A stretch of 7,502 nt of DNA from Planctomycetaceae bacterium (GTDB lineage Bacteria; Planctomycetota; Planctomycetia; Planctomycetales; Planctomycetaceae): positions 1 through 7,502 of the forward strand of contig JALTOP010000060.1 in NCBI GenBank assembly GCA_027000105.1. Direction: 5' to 3'. Position 1 is the first letter of the stretch. The number at the start of each line of letters is the position of its first letter. Below the pieces are notes generated by a model. That model searched no databases. It was given only the letters and a program-made list of their open reading frames with translations, and was not told the DNA's origin. This document shows positions 6,514-7,502 of the stretch, one piece after another. The position numbers and the translations under genes are program-made.

Positions 6514-6664
6514 AAGTATCACGCCAGGCCGCAAAGACGCCAGGAGTTTTCCATATTGGATTCCCAAACGAAGGTAATTCAAAGGCCGCATGGAATCCAG
6601 TATGCAAATATTTTTCTTCTCTTTTCCTTATCCTTTGCGTCTTCGTGTCTTTGCGTGATACCTT
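6514..6664. repeat. Nested palindromic element with CGCAAAGACGC-type arms
   Basis: The outer arms GTATCACGC (6516-6524) and GCGTGATAC (6653-6661) are perfect inverted repeats. Next come imperfect arms of the CGCAAAGACGC type (6530-6540 against 6637-6655). The inner arms CATATTGGATTCC (6552-6564) and GGAATCCAGTATG (6592-6604) match at 12 of 13 positions around a 27-nt loop. The whole 150-bp unit can fold into one long interrupted hairpin. Tandem words such as GCAAAGACACGAAGACGC resemble repeats found between genes in many genomes. No coding capacity is credible. It is probably a non-autonomous mobile or RNA-structured repeat; the mobilising enzyme is unknown. Confidence 0.6.
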
Positions 6665-6691
6665 TTGCTCGCAACGGTCAATCATAGCAAG

Positions 6692-6712
6692 CGGAACGGC
6701 GCCAGCCGTCCG
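6692..6712. repeat. REP-like GC-rich hairpin
   Basis: CGG-a-ACGGC (6692-6700) pairs with GCCGT-CCG (6705-6712) around a GCCA tetraloop: 8 bp with one bulged A. The word GCGGAACGGCGCCAGCCGTC resembles a short palindrome that I believe is scattered between genes in Planctomycetes. It is not followed by a T-tract, so a terminator role is not supported. Confidence 0.5.
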
Positions 6713-6862
6713 GTAGTGACCACCCCGCTACAATAGTGATGGTAAACACGTCTCACAGTCCGTGGTATAAAACATAAACAAGGGCACTCGGCCAGTCGAA
6801 TGACCAATCGTTTCACTGTTTTGCAGGCATGAGAAAACTTTTAATCATCCTCAATGTAATGA

Positions 6863-7032
6863 TTAGCTGGACAGCGCCAGGTTTGTTTTGAAATATTCCG
6901 TAATTCTTTTAGTACATACATGTTACGCTTCAATGTTAAAATAGAGAGCACTCAGACATTCATTTGCCACAACTTGTTTTATGTGAACACGTTAGTTCAC
7001 TATTGACTCTGAACCTGGCGCTGTCCAGTTAG
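6863..7032. mobile_element. 162-bp MITE with 17-bp inverted repeats and TTAG target duplication
   Basis: CTGGACAGCGCCAGGTT (6867-6883) is repeated perfectly in inverted orientation as AACCTGGCGCTGTCCAG (7012-7028). Outside each arm lies the same tetranucleotide TTAG (6863-6866 and 7029-7032), as expected for a target-site duplication. The 128-bp interior is about one-third G+C by hand count, more AT-rich than the flanking genes, and has no coding potential. Inside it, GTGAAC (6983-6988) and GTTCAC (6995-7000) form a further hairpin. Each terminal repeat itself contains CTGG-N6-CCAG. TTAG fits the YTAR target preference known for IS5-subgroup elements; a TA duplication (IS630/Tc1-type) with slightly longer, imperfect ends is an alternative. 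No transposase is present, so it would be mobilised in trans. Confidence 0.82.
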
Positions 7033-7107
7033 AGAAGGAAAAAAATGGAACGAAAATGAAATCGTCACTTGATTTTCAAGACAGTCGCTACGAAGAAATG
7101 CCCCAGA

Positions 7108-7502
7108 TTAATCGATGCGTTTCAGAATCAGCGAGTGAACATCGCATATCCCCCGGCCCGTTTTGTGCACAGCCTGAATGGCCAGGCGGGTGCGTCCCGG
7201 CTCCAATCTGATTTCGCCCAACTGATCGGTCGTGAATGTTTGCACGAATCGTTTTTTGGAAATTCTGGTTGGACGCTGCCTGGGCTGCGGAATATGTGCC
7301 TTCCGGATGATTCCTTCCAACGAATTATTTTTCGCGGTCACACGCAGTTTTGTTCCAACAGCATCCTCGTAACAGGCGTATTTCAAAAAAACGGCAAAAC
7401 GCCCTGGTTTGACAACATCGACTTCCCACCAGATCGTTTCCTCTGTCTCGCTCCAGTCGGTCAGCCAATCATGGGCAAACCCCCAGCGATTATACCAGTG
7501 AA
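7108..7502 (-). CDS. C-terminal module, probably of a planctomycete sulfatase (5' part outside window)
   Basis: The frame is open from the window edge to a TAA at 7110-7108, giving 130 visible residues. They begin HWYNRWGFAHDWLTDWSETEE and contain WWEVDVVKPGRFAVFLKYACYEDAVGTKLRV, then ISKKRFVQTFTTDQLGEIRLEPGRTRLAIQA, ending GICDVHSLILKRID. The pattern W-x-V-x-V-x-x-x-G-x-[FY]-x-V-x-x-x-YAC, a later L-x-x-G-x-x-x-L-x-[IL]-x-A and a final 'D-[LV]-x-x-[LI]-x-L-x-R' resembles the beta-sandwich, carbohydrate-binding-like module at the C-terminus of many planctomycete arylsulfatase-family enzymes. The catalytic FGly domain would lie upstream, outside the window, so the sulfatase call is inference from this module. 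Similar modules also occur in other secreted enzymes. The MITE lies 76 bp beyond its stop. Confidence 0.6.
   Translation of the reverse strand, partial: HWYNRWGFAHDWLTDWSETEETIWWEVDVVKPGRFAVFLKYACYEDAVGTKLRVTAKNNSLEGIIRKAHIPQPRQRPTRISKKRFVQTFTTDQLGEIRLEPGRTRLAIQAVHKTGRGICDVHSLILKRID

Larger units (their letters stand above)
6441..7107. other. Gene-free repeat-rich stretch
   Basis: 667 bp with no credible gene between the ADP-ribosylglycohydrolase remnant and the sulfatase-like 3' end. It contains a nested palindrome (6514-6664), a REP-like hairpin (6692-6712) and a MITE (6863-7032). The remaining parts, roughly 6441-6513, 6713-6862 and 7033-7107, show nothing I can name. Confidence 0.7.

Noticed and set aside
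6394..6687. Open frames on both strands across the repeat region
   Set aside because: Their peptides (for example LSFASSCLCVIPF) are simply translations of the CGCAAAGACGC-type repeats, not proteins.

Overview
The window looks like planctomycete chromosome, most like the moderate-G+C Planctomycetes. This rests on recognising gene types, not on a database search: a short SecA paralogue, a DUF3467 protein, a sulfatase with a long C-terminal accessory module, and dispersed palindromic and 'ACCACAGAGACACGGAGAG'-type intergenic repeats of a kind I associate with these genomes.

Layout. (1) 1-214: the 3' end of a DUF3467 gene, + strand. (2) 326-3273: two + strand genes 92 bp apart with no visible terminator between them, a SecA-like ATPase of about 648 residues and a secreted HlyD/RND-type membrane-fusion (periplasmic adaptor) protein of 302 residues. 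(3) 3405-4586: a convergent - strand gene for a membrane-anchored HtrA/DegS-type serine protease with one PDZ domain. (4) 4587-5087: 501 bp without a gene, holding a nested hairpin next to a T-tract read on the - strand. (5) 5088-6089: aspartate-semialdehyde dehydrogenase (asd), - strand, best started at a GTG preceded by GGAG. (6) 6090-7107: about 1 kb of decayed, repeat-laden DNA. It holds three 17-bp tandem repeats, a truncated ADP-ribosylglycohydrolase remnant that runs into a dispersed repeat, a nested palindromic element, a REP-like hairpin, and a 162-bp MITE with 17-bp perfect terminal inverted repeats and a TTAG target duplication. (7) 7108-7502: the C-terminal end of a - strand gene, probably a sulfatase, that enters from beyond the window.

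How the genes relate. The SecA-like protein and the adaptor are probably co-transcribed. The SecA-like protein keeps the complete two-lobed ATPase motor and the preprotein cross-linking region but stops just after the first part of the helical scaffold, so it lacks the helical wing, two-helix finger and zinc-binding tail used by canonical SecA at SecYEG. A cytoplasmic motor of this form next to an exported adaptor suggests an accessory envelope-transport device; this is inference, and it is the best candidate here for an undescribed system. The HtrA-like protease converges on the pair and could serve envelope quality control, but nothing in the sequence ties it to them. asd is ordinary amino-acid biosynthesis. 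The 6.1-7.1 kb region is best read as a landing zone for non-autonomous repeats.
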